Shown: positions 1 to 8,347, counted from the stretch's first letter. The stretch: 64,000 nucleotides of DNA from Salimicrobium halophilum (GCF_900100295.1 NZ_FNEV01000001.1:434001-498000), one strand, 5' to 3'. The notes: generated from the letters alone by a model not told the origin. Numbers and translations: made by a program.

Positions 1-692
1 TCCTTCACTAGATAATGACGCTTAAATGCGGATTCTACCAGGTCCCCTATTTGCCCAGTCACAGATATTAAAATAGTTACGAGAATCAGCAGGAACATCG
101 AAGAGTGCAGAGGATGTACGAGCTGGAATACTACAGCTACGACACAGGCCAAAGCAACTCCTCCGAGAGCTCCTTCCACCGTTTTCTTGGGACTGATTTT
201 CGGCCAAAGCTTTTTCTTCCCGAACAATCTGCCGAATATATAAGCTCCTGTATCTGTCGCCCATACAACGAACAGGGCATAAAAAACGTAAGCAAGACCT
301 CCATCCAGCCTTGTCTCAATCAGATAGTAAAAGCCCATCCCAACATAGATGGCTGAAATAAGTACAAAACCGGCATCATCAAAGCTGAAGCGATTATTCA
401 CCAGCACCGTGTAACTTAACAACAGCAACACTGCGAGTAAAGAGAGCTCTGATTTTGAAACGAACACATTCAGGTGATAAGGCATCGCTTCGGGCAACAT
501 CAACGACCACATGAATAGGAGAGTGATAAGAGAAGATACCGAATACCTTGCGATTTTTTTCATTCTCATCAATTCAAATATTGCTATGCTTGCCAGTAAG
601 TATACAAATAAAGTGAAAGGAGTTCCTCCCAGAAGTACGATGGGAATAAAGATAAGTCCTGCAATAATTGCTGTAATTGTACGTTGCTTCAT
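1..692 (-). CDS. cdsA: Phosphatidate cytidylyltransferase (CDP-diacylglycerol synthase), C-terminus cut by window edge
   Basis: This enzyme makes CDP-diacylglycerol from phosphatidic acid and CTP at the membrane, the branch point for phosphatidylglycerol and cardiolipin. About 230 residues are visible and they are very hydrophobic, with several membrane helices from residue 5 onward (MKQRTITAIIAG start). The CdsA signature S-x-F-K-R-x4-K-D appears at the last visible residues, so roughly 30 to 40 residues are missing beyond position 1. The start ATG at 692 has an AAGGTG ribosome site at the end of uppS, 11 bases upstream, so the two genes are probably co-transcribed, as in B. subtilis. Confidence 0.93.
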   Translation of the reverse strand, partial: MKQRTITAIIAGLIFIPIVLLGGTPFTLFVYLLASIAIFELMRMKKIARYSVSSLITLLFMWSLMLPEAMPYHLNVFVSKSELSLLAVLLLLSYTVLVNNRFSFDDAGFVLISAIYVGMGFYYLIETRLDGGLAYVFYALFVVWATDTGAYIFGRLFGKKKLWPKISPKKTVEGALGGVALACVVAVVFQLVHPLHSSMFLLILVTILISVTGQIGDLVESAFKRHYLVK

Positions 693-703
693 CAAATCAC
701 ACC

Positions 704-1471
704 TTATACGCCGCCATAACGACGCTTCCGATTTTGATAGTTTCTGATTGCTTCTTCAAGCGTGTCTTCATTGAACGATGGCCAGTACACATCCGTAAAC
801 CAGAACTCCGCATAAGCCAGCTGCCATAACAGGAAGTTGCTTAATCGCTGCTCACCACTTGTGCGAATCAACAGGTCAGGCTCATGTAAGTGAGAAGTGT
901 AAAGGTGCTCCTCGAACAGGTCTTCGGTGATATCCTCAGGATCCAGCTCTCCCTCTTTCACTTGACCAGCTAATTGTTTCGTCACTTCCACGATTTCATG
1001 ACGACTCCCATAGTTCAATGCAAAGTTCAATACCATTCCTGTGTTATGCTTCGTTCGATATATAGCTTCATCTACCGCTTGTTGTGTATGTTTTGGCAAT
1101 AAATCTTTCGTTCCTATCGTCTGAACCCGCACGTTTTTTTCTATCAGTTCCGGTAGATAGGTCTGCAGAAAATCGACGGGAAGTTTCATGAGGAAATCCA
1201 CTTCTTTTTTGGGCCGCTTCCAATTTTCTGTCGAAAAAGCATAAAGTGTCAGTACCTGCACTCCCAAATCTGAAGCGTGGCGGACAACTTTCTTGACAAC
1301 GTCCATCCCTTCTTTGTGGCCGGCAATGCGAGGAAGATTTTTCTCTTTTGCCCACCTCCCGTTTCCGTCCATGATGATGGCTATATGGTTCGGTACTTTT
1401 TCTATTTCTATATCTTGATGCTTTTCGTATTTTGGAAGTTTTCGATTCATAAATGGAATCTTCAGTGGCAT
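704..1471 (-). CDS. uppS: Isoprenyl transferase (undecaprenyl pyrophosphate synthase)
   Basis: UppS condenses isopentenyl diphosphate units in cis onto farnesyl diphosphate, giving the C55 lipid carrier for peptidoglycan and teichoic acid assembly. The cis-prenyltransferase motif IIMDGNGRWAK with its catalytic Asp lies near residue 35, followed by RIAGHKEG. The C-terminal R-x-S-N-F and FTDVYWP motifs are present. At 255 residues it has family length. I chose ATG 1471 because the AAAAGG site at 1481-1486 gives 9-base spacing there; an in-frame ATG at 1480 lies directly against it. It starts after a terminator following frr and is followed by cdsA. Confidence 0.95.
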   Translation of the reverse strand: MPLKIPFMNRKLPKYEKHQDIEIEKVPNHIAIIMDGNGRWAKEKNLPRIAGHKEGMDVVKKVVRHASDLGVQVLTLYAFSTENWKRPKKEVDFLMKLPVDFLQTYLPELIEKNVRVQTIGTKDLLPKHTQQAVDEAIYRTKHNTGMVLNFALNYGSRHEIVEVTKQLAGQVKEGELDPEDITEDLFEEHLYTSHLHEPDLLIRTSGEQRLSNFLLWQLAYAEFWFTDVYWPSFNEDTLEEAIRNYQNRKRRYGGV

Positions 1472-1507
1472 CAGTACCATCCTTTTCTTAAATCACTATA
1501 TGTACTA

Positions 1508-1527
1508 GAAGGGTACGGTAACCCTTC
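1508..1527. repeat. Small inverted repeat in the uppS leader
   Basis: GAAGGGT and ACCCTTC arms of 7 bases flank a 6-base loop, between the frr terminator and the uppS start. There is no T-tract on either side, so it is not an intrinsic terminator. It could be a leader stem-loop; no function can be assigned. Confidence 0.35.
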
Positions 1528-1552
1528 CTAACAAAACTACCATAGATGCCAA

Positions 1553-1593
1553 CAAAACAAAAGCCGTACTGCCAAACAATTACAGCACGGCTT
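1553..1593 (-). terminator. Intrinsic terminator after frr
   Basis: On the minus strand an 11-base stem (AAGCCGTGCTG paired with CAGTACGGCTT, one G-T pair) with an 11 to 12 base loop is followed by TTGTTTTG. It starts about 13 bases after the frr stop and ends the rpsB-tsf-pyrH-frr transcription unit. Confidence 0.8.
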
Positions 1594-1605
1594 GTTCTAT
1601 GATTT

Positions 1606-2163
1606 TCACACTTCCATGATTTCTTCCTCTTTTTTCTTCGCAAGATCATCGATTTCTTTCACATGATCATCTGTCAGTTTCTGAACATCATCCTGATAGG
1701 AACGAAGGTCGTCTTCTGTCAGTTCTCCGTCTTTCTCATCTTTTTTCAGTTGATCATTCGTGTCACGGCGAATATTTCTGATTTGGACTTTCGCTTCTTC
1801 TGTATACTTTCCTACGACTTTCGTCAGGTCTTTACGTCTTTCCTGCGTAAGAGCCGGGATGTTGATACGGACAACATTACCATCACTGGAAGGAGCAAGG
1901 CCAAGATCCGCTTTCTGGATAGCTTTCTCAATTTCTGAAATCGCAGACTTATCATATGGTGTGATAACCAGAAGTCTCGGCTCCGGAGCAGACACCTGCG
2001 CCAATTGATTCAATGGCGTAGACGCTCCATAATAATCGACGTATACAGCATCGAGAATATTAGGATTGGCACGGCCGGCGCGAACAGTAGCCAGTTGCTT
2101 GGAAAAAGCCTGTACCGCTTTTTTCATTTGATCTTTTGTTTCTTTGATTAACTTGTCAGACAT
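1606..2163 (-). CDS. frr: Ribosome recycling factor
   Basis: RRF acts with EF-G to split post-termination 70S ribosomes in the cytoplasm. The 185-residue product matches family length. It carries the conserved VRAGRANP segment near residue 27, the [12 protein letters not shown] segment, and the RR-D-L-K-V and VRNIRR-type helical segments (here [14 protein letters not shown]) of the three-helix domain. It starts 3 bases after the pyrH stop and is last in its operon, followed by a strong hairpin. Confidence 0.97.
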   Translation of the reverse strand: MSDKLIKETKDQMKKAVQAFSKQLATVRAGRANPNILDAVYVDYYGASTPLNQLAQVSAPEPRLLVITPYDKSAISEIEKAIQKADLGLAPSSDGNVVRINIPALTQERRKDLTKVVGKYTEEAKVQIRNIRRDTNDQLKKDEKDGELTEDDLRSYQDDVQKLTDDHVKEIDDLAKKKEEEIMEV

Positions 2164-2166
2164 GGT

Positions 2167-2889
2167 TCATTTCCCCCTCACTAACGTTCCTATATCCTCA
2201 CCGAGGACAGCTTTTTTGATGTTTCCTTCTTCCATAATCGAGAATACCAATAAATCGATATCGTTGTCCATACATAAAGAAGAGGCTGTAGAATCCATAA
2301 CCCCCAACCCTTCATTCAAAACATCCATGTAGGAAAGGCGATCGTATTTTTTGGCATCTTCGTTCAATTTCGGATCGGAAGTGTAGACCCCGTCCACATT
2401 ATTCTTTGCCATGAGTATGACATCCGCTTCTACTTCGGCAGCGCGAAGAGCAGCTGTTGTATCTGTAGAGAAATAAGGATTTCCGGTTCCTGCAGCAAAA
2501 ATGACGACCCGTTTTTTCTCAAGGTGACGCATCGCCTTTCTTCTGATGTAAGGTTCAGCTACTTGACGCATTTCGATGGATGTTTGAACACGAGTAGGAA
2601 TATCGATGTTTTCAAGGCTATCTTGAAGGGCCAGGGAATTCATAACGGTCGCAAGCATACCCATATAATCTGCATTTGCACGATCCATCCCCATTTGACT
2701 TCCGACTTTTCCGCGCCAGATATTTCCTCCACCGACTACGATAGCTACTTCTACACCCAGTTCTGCAACTTCTTTCACCTGTTTGGCGACAGATTGGATG
2801 ATATTCGGTTCAATCCCGAATCCTTCTTCTCCACTAAGTGCTTCTCCACTAAGCTTCAACACGATTCTTTTATAACGAGTAGTTTCCAT
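2167..2889 (-). CDS. pyrH: UMP kinase
   Basis: PyrH phosphorylates UMP to UDP and belongs to the amino acid kinase fold family. It begins [18 protein letters not shown], with the phosphate-binding KLSGEAL and the [10 protein letters not shown] glycine loop, and later [14 protein letters not shown]. The length is 240 residues. ATG 2889 is preferred because GGAGG lies 5 bases upstream; the in-frame ATG at 2901 overlaps that ribosome site. An imperfect hairpin separates it from tsf upstream. Confidence 0.96.
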   Translation of the reverse strand: METTRYKRIVLKLSGEALSGEEGFGIEPNIIQSVAKQVKEVAELGVEVAIVVGGGNIWRGKVGSQMGMDRANADYMGMLATVMNSLALQDSLENIDIPTRVQTSIEMRQVAEPYIRRKAMRHLEKKRVVIFAAGTGNPYFSTDTTAALRAAEVEADVILMAKNNVDGVYTSDPKLNEDAKKYDRLSYMDVLNEGLGVMDSTASSLCMDNDIDLLVFSIMEEGNIKKAVLGEDIGTLVRGK

Positions 2890-2929
2890 AATAACCTCCA
2901 TAGAAGTAGTCCACTTGATTTTTCACTTT

Positions 2930-2962
2930 CGAAAATAGGGAACACAGCGTGTCCCCTATTTC
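2930..2962 (-). terminator. Terminator-like hairpin between tsf and pyrH
   Basis: On the minus strand AAATAGGGGACAC pairs with GTGTTCCCTATTT (one mismatch) around a 3-base loop, about 13 bases after the tsf stop. The T-tract is short (TATTTTC), so partial termination or mRNA processing is more likely than a full stop. Confidence 0.6.
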
Positions 2963-2974
2963 AACTGAATGTTA

Positions 2975-3859
2975 TTATTTTTTCACCTGACTCATTACTT
3001 CATCAGCGAAGTTTTCTTCGCGTTTTTCCATTCCTTCACCGACACCGAAACGAGTGAAGTTAGTGACTTTCGCACCTTTAGATTCAACGAACTGCTTCAC
3101 TTTCTGATCAGGGTCTTTAACAAAGTCCTGTTCCAGCAGGCAGATTTCCTGTAGGAACTTATTAAGACGGCCTTCTACCATCTTCTCTACAATGTTTTCA
3201 GGCTTTCCTTCGTTCAGCGCTTGTGTTTTAAGTGTTTCACGCTCCGCGTTAAGTTCCTCTTCAGGCACTTCATCACGGGACGTGTAGCGTGGATTTACTG
3301 CAGCAATGTGCATAGCTACATCTTTTGCTGCCGCTTCATCTGTGGAACCTTCAAGTACCGTAAGCGCTCCGATAGAACCGCCCATGTGAAGGTATGCACC
3401 GAATGCATCGTTATCTGTTTTCTCTTTGATTACGAAACGGCGAAGAGAAATCTTCTCTCCGATCTTAGCGATAACATCTGTGATATAATCGCCCAGTTTT
3501 TGACCATCTCCGTTTAGAGGCTGCTCAAGAGCTGTTTCTACATCAGCAGGCTTCTGGGAAACGATGTGGTTCGCAAGCTCCTGAAGAAGAGTCTGGAACT
3601 GTTCGTTTTTCACAACGAAGTCTGTTTCGCAGTTCACTTCGATCAAAGCAGCAGTGTTTCCGGAAGTAGCGATATACGCAGAACCTTCTGCTGCGATACG
3701 ATCAGCTTTTTTAGCCGCTTTCGAAATACCTTTTTCACGAAGCCAGTTCTGTGCTTCTTCCATGTCACCGTCTGTTTCTGTCAAAGCTTTCTTACAATCC
3801 ATCATTCCCGCGCCTGTCAATTCGCGCAATTCTTTAACCATTTTCGCATTAATAGCCAT
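2975..3859 (-). CDS. tsf: Elongation factor Ts
   Basis: EF-Ts exchanges GDP for GTP on EF-Tu. The N-terminal UBA-like domain contains [16 protein letters not shown] (residues 11-26), followed by the core motif [14 protein letters not shown] that contacts EF-Tu. The 294-residue length is typical of Firmicutes. It lies between rpsB and pyrH, with terminator-like hairpins on both sides. Confidence 0.97.
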   Translation of the reverse strand: MAINAKMVKELRELTGAGMMDCKKALTETDGDMEEAQNWLREKGISKAAKKADRIAAEGSAYIATSGNTAALIEVNCETDFVVKNEQFQTLLQELANHIVSQKPADVETALEQPLNGDGQKLGDYITDVIAKIGEKISLRRFVIKEKTDNDAFGAYLHMGGSIGALTVLEGSTDEAAAKDVAMHIAAVNPRYTSRDEVPEEELNAERETLKTQALNEGKPENIVEKMVEGRLNKFLQEICLLEQDFVKDPDQKVKQFVESKGAKVTNFTRFGVGEGMEKREENFADEVMSQVKK

Positions 3860-3912
3860 TCTATTTCCTCCTTATTATCTTTCATCTGTTCGCTTTATTC
3901 TCGATTCTTCTT

Positions 3913-3948
3913 TAAAAAAGGTGATAAAAGGTTTCCCTCTTATCACCT
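3913..3948 (-). terminator. Intrinsic terminator between rpsB and tsf
   Basis: On the minus strand the stem AGGTGATAA/TTATCACCT with a loop of about 12 bases is followed by six T residues, just after the rpsB stop. Because tsf has no clear separate promoter here, it probably attenuates rather than blocks transcription, giving more S2 than EF-Ts mRNA. Confidence 0.75.
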
Positions 3949-3960
3949 CCTGAAACCTGC

Positions 3961-4710
3961 TTACTCTTCTACAGTTTCTGTTTCTTCTTCTGTTTCTTGT
4001 GCTTCTTCAGCAGCTTCTGCTTCCTCTTCACCCTGTTTAGCTTCAAGGATCGCATCCGCCATTTTACCTGTAAGAAGTTTCACAGCACGAATAGCATCGT
4101 CGTTCGCAGGAATTACATAATCAATTTCATCAGGATCACAGTTTGTGTCCACCATGCCTACAATTGGAATGTTCAATTTATGAGCTTCCGCAATAGCGAT
4201 GCGCTCTTTACGAGGATCGATTACGAAAAGTGCGTCCGGAAGTTGTTCCATGTTACGGATACCACCTAGGAACTTCTCAAGCTTTTCTCTTTCTTTGTTC
4301 AGTTCCATAACTTCTTTCTTAGGAAGAACATCGAAAGTGCCGTCTTCTTCCATACGCTCGATATCTTTCAAACGATTGATACGTTTGCGGATTGTTTTGA
4401 AGTTCGTCAATGTACCGCCCAACCAACGCTGGTTGATGTAGTACATACCGGCACGGTTCGCTTCATCACGAACAGTGTCTTGAGCTTGTTTTTTCGTACC
4501 TACAAATAGTACTTTGCCGCCATCTGCAGCAAGGTCGCGTACGTAATTAAACGCTTCGTCTACTTTCTTGACCGTTTTTTGAAGGTCGATGATGTAGATT
4601 CCGTTACGCTCCGTAAAAATATACTTTTTCATTTTCGGGTTCCAGCGACGTGTCTGGTGTCCGAAATGAACCCCTGCTTCAAGCAGTTGTTTCATAGAAA
4701 TTGCTGACAT
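3961..4710 (-). CDS. rpsB: 30S ribosomal protein S2
   Basis: S2 binds the head-body junction of the 30S subunit and recruits S1 where present. Family motifs are [20 protein letters not shown] near residue 13, [14 protein letters not shown] and the [12 protein letters not shown] segment. The C-terminus carries a tail of about 25 residues made almost wholly of Glu, Ala and Thr (after KQG), an acidic extension that fits a salt-tolerant host. GGAGG lies just ahead of ATG 4710. It has its own promoter and a leader of more than 100 bases. Confidence 0.97.
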   Translation of the reverse strand: MSAISMKQLLEAGVHFGHQTRRWNPKMKKYIFTERNGIYIIDLQKTVKKVDEAFNYVRDLAADGGKVLFVGTKKQAQDTVRDEANRAGMYYINQRWLGGTLTNFKTIRKRINRLKDIERMEEDGTFDVLPKKEVMELNKEREKLEKFLGGIRNMEQLPDALFVIDPRKERIAIAEAHKLNIPIVGMVDTNCDPDEIDYVIPANDDAIRAVKLLTGKMADAILEAKQGEEEAEAAEEAQETEEETETVEE

Positions 4711-4830
4711 AAATAAATCCTCCTGTTTGGTTTTTTTTAGTATCCTCCGTTCCCTTCATTTCCCGATTGCGAACTTTCCGATTAAGAAAGCAACCCACAA
4801 TGGGATCCGGAAACGTGTGTATTGACACCG
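4711..4830 (-). promoter_or_regulatory. Untranslated leader of rpsB
   Basis: About 120 bases lie between the predicted start of transcription and the rpsB ATG. They include short complementary segments around GGATCCCATTGTGGG and TTTCCG/CGGAAA. Ribosomal protein mRNAs often carry leaders for autogenous control, and S2 control of its own mRNA is known in bacteria. No specific leader family could be assigned from sequence alone. Confidence 0.35.
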
Positions 4831-4836
4831 AAAATT

Positions 4837-4865
4837 AATATATCATACTCACCTTCTAATAGCAA
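4837..4865 (-). promoter_or_regulatory. Sigma-A promoter of rpsB
   Basis: On the minus strand, TTGCTA (-35, 4865-4860), a 17-base spacer, then TATATT (-10, 4842-4837). It lies directly downstream of the swrB-like stop codon. There is no terminator between the fla/che operon and rpsB, so read-through is also possible. Confidence 0.7.
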
Positions 4866-4875
4866 GTCCTTCCTA

Positions 4876-5319
4876 CTAACTTTGTCCGAATTTAACGATC
4901 AGTTCCACTTCCGTTTTTCCCTTGCCTAACTTTTTGGCAATTTCCTCTATTGATAGCCCTTCTTCATACATCTGCTTCGCTTTTGTTTCATCTGAGAATT
5001 CTACGACATCATTTTCCTCAATCTCGGGGGGACTGTATATGCTTTCCTGCTCTTGGCTGTTGTCCCTATTTCTATAAATCTCCTGAACAGGGGAAGCGAC
5101 ATTTGGAGAAGAGTCCATGTTCATGTTCTGTTCAAACCGTTTATTTTCTTCTTTAATCTCTTCGAGGTATGCCTGAAACGTTCCTTCAATCTCTCTTGCC
5201 ATCCGTTGATGCTTCATAAGGTTATCCTCTCTGCCCTTCATTTTCGTGAACAACAGAAAAAGTCCGAGAATGATTACACCATCAATGATAAAATTAACGA
5301 CTAACAGAAATATAGTCAT
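4876..5319 (-). CDS. SwrB-like membrane-anchored protein (DUF6115 type), last gene of fla/che operon
   Basis: The 147-residue product has one N-terminal membrane helix (residues 2-23, MTIFLLVVNFIIDGVIILGL), then a charged helical linker, a low-complexity acidic middle and a C-terminal segment, YEEGLSIEEIAKKLGKGKTEVE, that looks like a helix-turn-helix. In B. subtilis the gene between sigD and rpsB is swrB, which has the same architecture and promotes flagellar export assembly and swarming. Position and layout support orthology; sequence identity could not be measured. ATG 5319 is preferred because GGTGA lies 8 bases upstream; ATG 5343 lacks a good site. Confidence 0.65.
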   Translation of the reverse strand: MTIFLLVVNFIIDGVIILGLFLLFTKMKGREDNLMKHQRMAREIEGTFQAYLEEIKEENKRFEQNMNMDSSPNVASPVQEIYRNRDNSQEQESIYSPPEIEENDVVEFSDETKAKQMYEEGLSIEEIAKKLGKGKTEVELIVKFGQS

Positions 5320-5358
5320 ATGAAATTCACCAACCAATTTCATTACCCGCCTTGACGC

Positions 5359-6711
5359 TCAAGACCTGGGCATTATTTTGATTTCGCCTTTCTCGAGGTA
5401 GATATGAACGTGTTTCTGTTCTGACTTCAGTTGACGTTCATATTTACCGAAACCTATCTGTACATTTGAATAGAGCGTCTGATCGACTAAAACCGAGGTC
5501 TTTTCAATATTACCCAGCGAATCATTCAACAGCTTCAATTCTTCTTCTATGGCCTGAAGATCATCATCTATATAAGACGAGGAGTTCCTCTGCTTATGTA
5601 GTAGCGCTTTTTGCTTGTCTGTAAGCACTCCTTTTTGTTTATAAAGATTTACAAGCTTTTCACCTATGGCTAAAAGCTTCTGCTTTTCTTCTTCCTTCAT
5701 CGTTTTCGCCCGGTCGTACTGCTCCAGCTTTTCTTTGATTTTTTTGTTCACTCCCATGTATACACTTGTAGGGGTGTTCATACGATTCCCGATTTCTTTG
5801 GATTTCACCTGGAGACCTGAAGAAGTATTCCCTCCGATAATCCCTCCGTTGCTACAAAGGACATATCGTTTTGCCACACATTCACTATGTACAATGGATC
5901 TTTCTACGATAATATCCTGCCCTGCCTCTACGTTCCCCTGATTAATATAGGATGCTTTTACATCGACCCCGGCTTTCAATAGGCATTTTCCCATACCAGA
6001 CACACCGCCTTCGATATAAATAGAACCTTTCGCCTCAAGAAATGCACCTTCCACCAGGCCTCTCACCGTTATATCTGCATCAGATTTCAACGTATATCCG
6101 GTGGGGACATCTCCGGAAATGACGATTGAGCCAACGAACTCCAAATTGCCTGTTTTCATATCGATGTCTCCATCTACCTGATATACCGGTTGAACAGACA
6201 CCCGGACTTCATCATAACTTACCTGTCCATCAATATCAGCGTATAAATTCCCCGTGGAAGATTCGAAAGTTATATTTTTCCCTGGTCTGATTCTGCTAGG
6301 TTTCCCTGGCCTCGGACTTATTTCTTCTCCATAGACATCCCGGCCCTTTTCCCCCAGAGTGGGTTGATGAATCGTCCCCAGCTTCTCCCCCTCATGAACC
6401 GAAGGGATATTCATAATCTCACGGAAATTTTCTTTATCTTCCATACCCTTTTGTACAGACAAATCTATATCAAACGAAATGTATCCGTCCTCTCCATGGA
6501 CAGGACCGGAACCTTCAGCTATACAAACAGGAAAAGAGGCAGACTGTTCCTCTATAGCTGCAAGACTATCTGCTCTCAGCCCATGCGTGACTCCTTTTCC
6601 TTGAAGAGCAGCTTCCACGTCTTCTTTTCCTATTTCTGCCGTCTCATCTTCTAAATGAATAAAAGCCTTCAAACGATCTTCACTGATTCGAACTTCCATG
6701 GTGGATATCAC
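5359..6711 (-). CDS. DUF342 / FapA-family protein
   Basis: The 450-residue protein has an N-terminal mixed domain with a GxVxxGxxxP-type turn (KGVTHG), followed by repeated short beta strands rich in Gly and Val (residues about 150-290: YQVDGDIDMKTGNLEFVGSIVISGDV, AKGSIYIEGGV, AGQDIIVERSI) that suggest a beta-helix. A coiled-coil stretch follows (residues about 300-400) and then a small C-terminal strand region. This layout is typical of DUF342/FapA proteins, whose role is unclear; some affect polar or flagellar functions in other bacteria. GTG 6711 is chosen because AGAGGGGG lies 8 bases upstream. B. subtilis is not known to carry this gene between sigD and swrB. Confidence 0.75.
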   Translation of the reverse strand: MISTMEVRISEDRLKAFIHLEDETAEIGKEDVEAALQGKGVTHGLRADSLAAIEEQSASFPVCIAEGSGPVHGEDGYISFDIDLSVQKGMEDKENFREIMNIPSVHEGEKLGTIHQPTLGEKGRDVYGEEISPRPGKPSRIRPGKNITFESSTGNLYADIDGQVSYDEVRVSVQPVYQVDGDIDMKTGNLEFVGSIVISGDVPTGYTLKSDADITVRGLVEGAFLEAKGSIYIEGGVSGMGKCLLKAGVDVKASYINQGNVEAGQDIIVERSIVHSECVAKRYVLCSNGGIIGGNTSSGLQVKSKEIGNRMNTPTSVYMGVNKKIKEKLEQYDRAKTMKEEEKQKLLAIGEKLVNLYKQKGVLTDKQKALLHKQRNSSSYIDDDLQAIEEELKLLNDSLGNIEKTSVLVDQTLYSNVQIGFGKYERQLKSEQKHVHIYLEKGEIKIMPRS

Positions 6712-6731
6712 GTAAGCGTCCCCCTCTATGG

Positions 6732-7505
6732 TTACCCCTGGTATTTGCTGAGAGCGTCCCGCAATTTAAAAATAGCCCGGGCGTGGATCTGGGATATCCT
6801 CGACGTGGTCAGCTCCATTACTTTCCCTATTTCCGTAAGGGTCAACTCTTCTTCGTAAAATAAACTTAACACCAGCTGTTCTTTCTCATTTAAGTGTTTG
6901 ATTTCTTCAACCATTTCCTTGATATTCTCGCTTTTCACGAGAGAATCGTCAGGCAATTCTCCCTGCTCGTCAGGAATCATGTAGCCGATCCCTTCTTTAT
7001 GTTCATCCCCTGCATCTTTCGGCTTTTCTTCCACAGAGAGTACATTCGAAAAATACGCGTCTTTCGTTACTTCTTCCACCTCTTGTGGAGTCATATGAAG
7101 AACTTCGGCAATTTCGTGAGAATCGGGGTTTCTTCCAAGCGTCTGTTCAAGTCGTTCTGACGTCTGTTCTATTTTTTTCGACTTATCCCGAACTGTCCTC
7201 GGAAGCCAGTCTTCTTTTCTGAGTCCGTCGATTATAGATCCTTTAATCCGAAACGAGGCGTACGTTACGAATTTCAGATCCCGATCCAAATCAAATTTCT
7301 TCAGCGCATCATATAGACCTAAATAAGCCAGACTTTTGATATCATCCTTACTTACACTCTTAGGTAAATGCTGAGAAATACGCTGGACCTGATAACTCAC
7401 GAGGTAATCATACTGTACGATCAACTCATTTGCTGCTTCTTTGTCATCATGATTCAGCCAGCGGTCCCACAATTTCTGCTCCTCGGGAGAAATTGAATTC
7501 GACAT
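6732..7505 (-). CDS. sigD: RNA polymerase sigma factor SigD (FliA/sigma-28 family)
   Basis: SigD directs transcription of late flagellar, chemotaxis and autolysin genes and is held by the anti-sigma factor FlgM. Region 2 contains LGLYDALKKFDLDRDLKFVTYASFRIKGSIIDGLR-type residues (about 68-100) and the family motif RKEDWLPR. Region 4 ends in the helix-turn-helix LTLTEIGKVMELTTSRISQIH. The 257-residue length is normal. GGGAGGGG precedes ATG 7505. Its place near the end of the long fla/che operon matches B. subtilis, where distance from the promoter limits SigD level and motility switching. Confidence 0.97.
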   Translation of the reverse strand: MSNSISPEEQKLWDRWLNHDDKEAANELIVQYDYLVSYQVQRISQHLPKSVSKDDIKSLAYLGLYDALKKFDLDRDLKFVTYASFRIKGSIIDGLRKEDWLPRTVRDKSKKIEQTSERLEQTLGRNPDSHEIAEVLHMTPQEVEEVTKDAYFSNVLSVEEKPKDAGDEHKEGIGYMIPDEQGELPDDSLVKSENIKEMVEEIKHLNEKEQLVLSLFYEEELTLTEIGKVMELTTSRISQIHARAIFKLRDALSKYQG

Positions 7506-7535
7506 CTTACCCCTCCCTGTTCTGCCGGATTCGTA

Positions 7536-7862
7536 CTAGTTTCTCTCATTTTCTTCATTCATTAGTTCTCTTATTACTTTTGAAGTCGCCTCTGCATCTC
7601 CTTCAGCAGAATCCTCATCTGATGAAAGCTCTTCTGCTTTTTCATGGGCTTCGTTGCGTCCTTCCCGGATTTCCTCGTTTCCTGAGAAGCCTGCAAACGA
7701 CAATACAGCCCGAAAAATGAAAACAGCCAAAAAAAGTATGAGAAATGCAATCCCCCCGCGCCAAAGGGAGGTGTCCGCAGGATTCACGCGTAAGCTGATT
7801 AAAAAAGCACCTAGCGAAGCGATAACAGCAATCCAAACGTTCCAACGAATCGATCCTATCAT
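7536..7862 (-). CDS. Small two-helix membrane protein of unknown function
   Basis: The 108-residue product has two hydrophobic segments (residues about 7-25 and 35-56) separated by a short polar loop, and then a strongly acidic, Ser/Glu-rich cytoplasmic tail ending EATSKVIRELMNEE. I do not recognise the family. Its ATG overlaps the cheD stop by four bases (ATGA), so it is probably translationally coupled and made with the chemotaxis proteins and SigD. B. subtilis has no gene between cheD and sigD, so this is an accessory member of the operon. Confidence 0.75.
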   Translation of the reverse strand: MIGSIRWNVWIAVIASLGAFLISLRVNPADTSLWRGGIAFLILFLAVFIFRAVLSFAGFSGNEEIREGRNEAHEKAEELSSDEDSAEGDAEATSKVIRELMNEENERN

Positions 7863-8347
7863 CGGAGTGTCTTCGCTCCTTTGGCCACCGTTTTCACGGA
7901 CAGTTCGGATGATCCGATGTCGAATTCGATGGTTCTCCCGTTCGTGCCCCCGGTATCTTCAGCTACTAGCGGAATCCCTCTGCTCGAAAGCTCCTTTTTG
8001 ACTGCTTCTACGTTTCTGGGTCCTATACGCATCATTTCATTCGCACTTTTCGACTGGAACATTTGGGCACCTCCTGCGATCATGGCCTTCATCGCCTGCT
8101 TTTTCATCCCTTTTGTTATCAGTTCCTCATAAACATACTCGATAGCTGTATCTGCATATTTATGGAGGTTGAGATCGCCCCTTCTTGCCATTGTTGATTC
8201 CGGAAGCATAATATGAGCCATGCCGGCCATTTTTCGTTGATTGTCGTAAAGGACGATCCCCACACAAGAGCCAAGTCCTGTCGTGCGAAGTCTGTGGGGA
8301 TGGTTCGCGACTTTCGCATCAGAGATACTGACTTTTATAATCGACAT
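7859..8347 (-). CDS. cheD: Chemoreceptor glutamine deamidase CheD
   Basis: CheD deamidates specific glutamines of chemoreceptors and partners CheC in adaptation. The 162-residue protein contains TGLGSCVGIVLYD with the catalytic Cys, GMAHIMLPES with the catalytic His, the Y-x-D-x-A-I-E segment and the GGAQMF motif. ATG 8347 is used because GAGG lies 9 bases upstream inside the cheC end and gives the family N-terminus (MSIIKVSISDAKV). In-frame upstream starts would lie inside cheC. It follows cheC by 4 bases. Confidence 0.95.
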   Translation of the reverse strand: MSIIKVSISDAKVANHPHRLRTTGLGSCVGIVLYDNQRKMAGMAHIMLPESTMARRGDLNLHKYADTAIEYVYEELITKGMKKQAMKAMIAGGAQMFQSKSANEMMRIGPRNVEAVKKELSSRGIPLVAEDTGGTNGRTIEFDIGSSELSVKTVAKGAKTLR

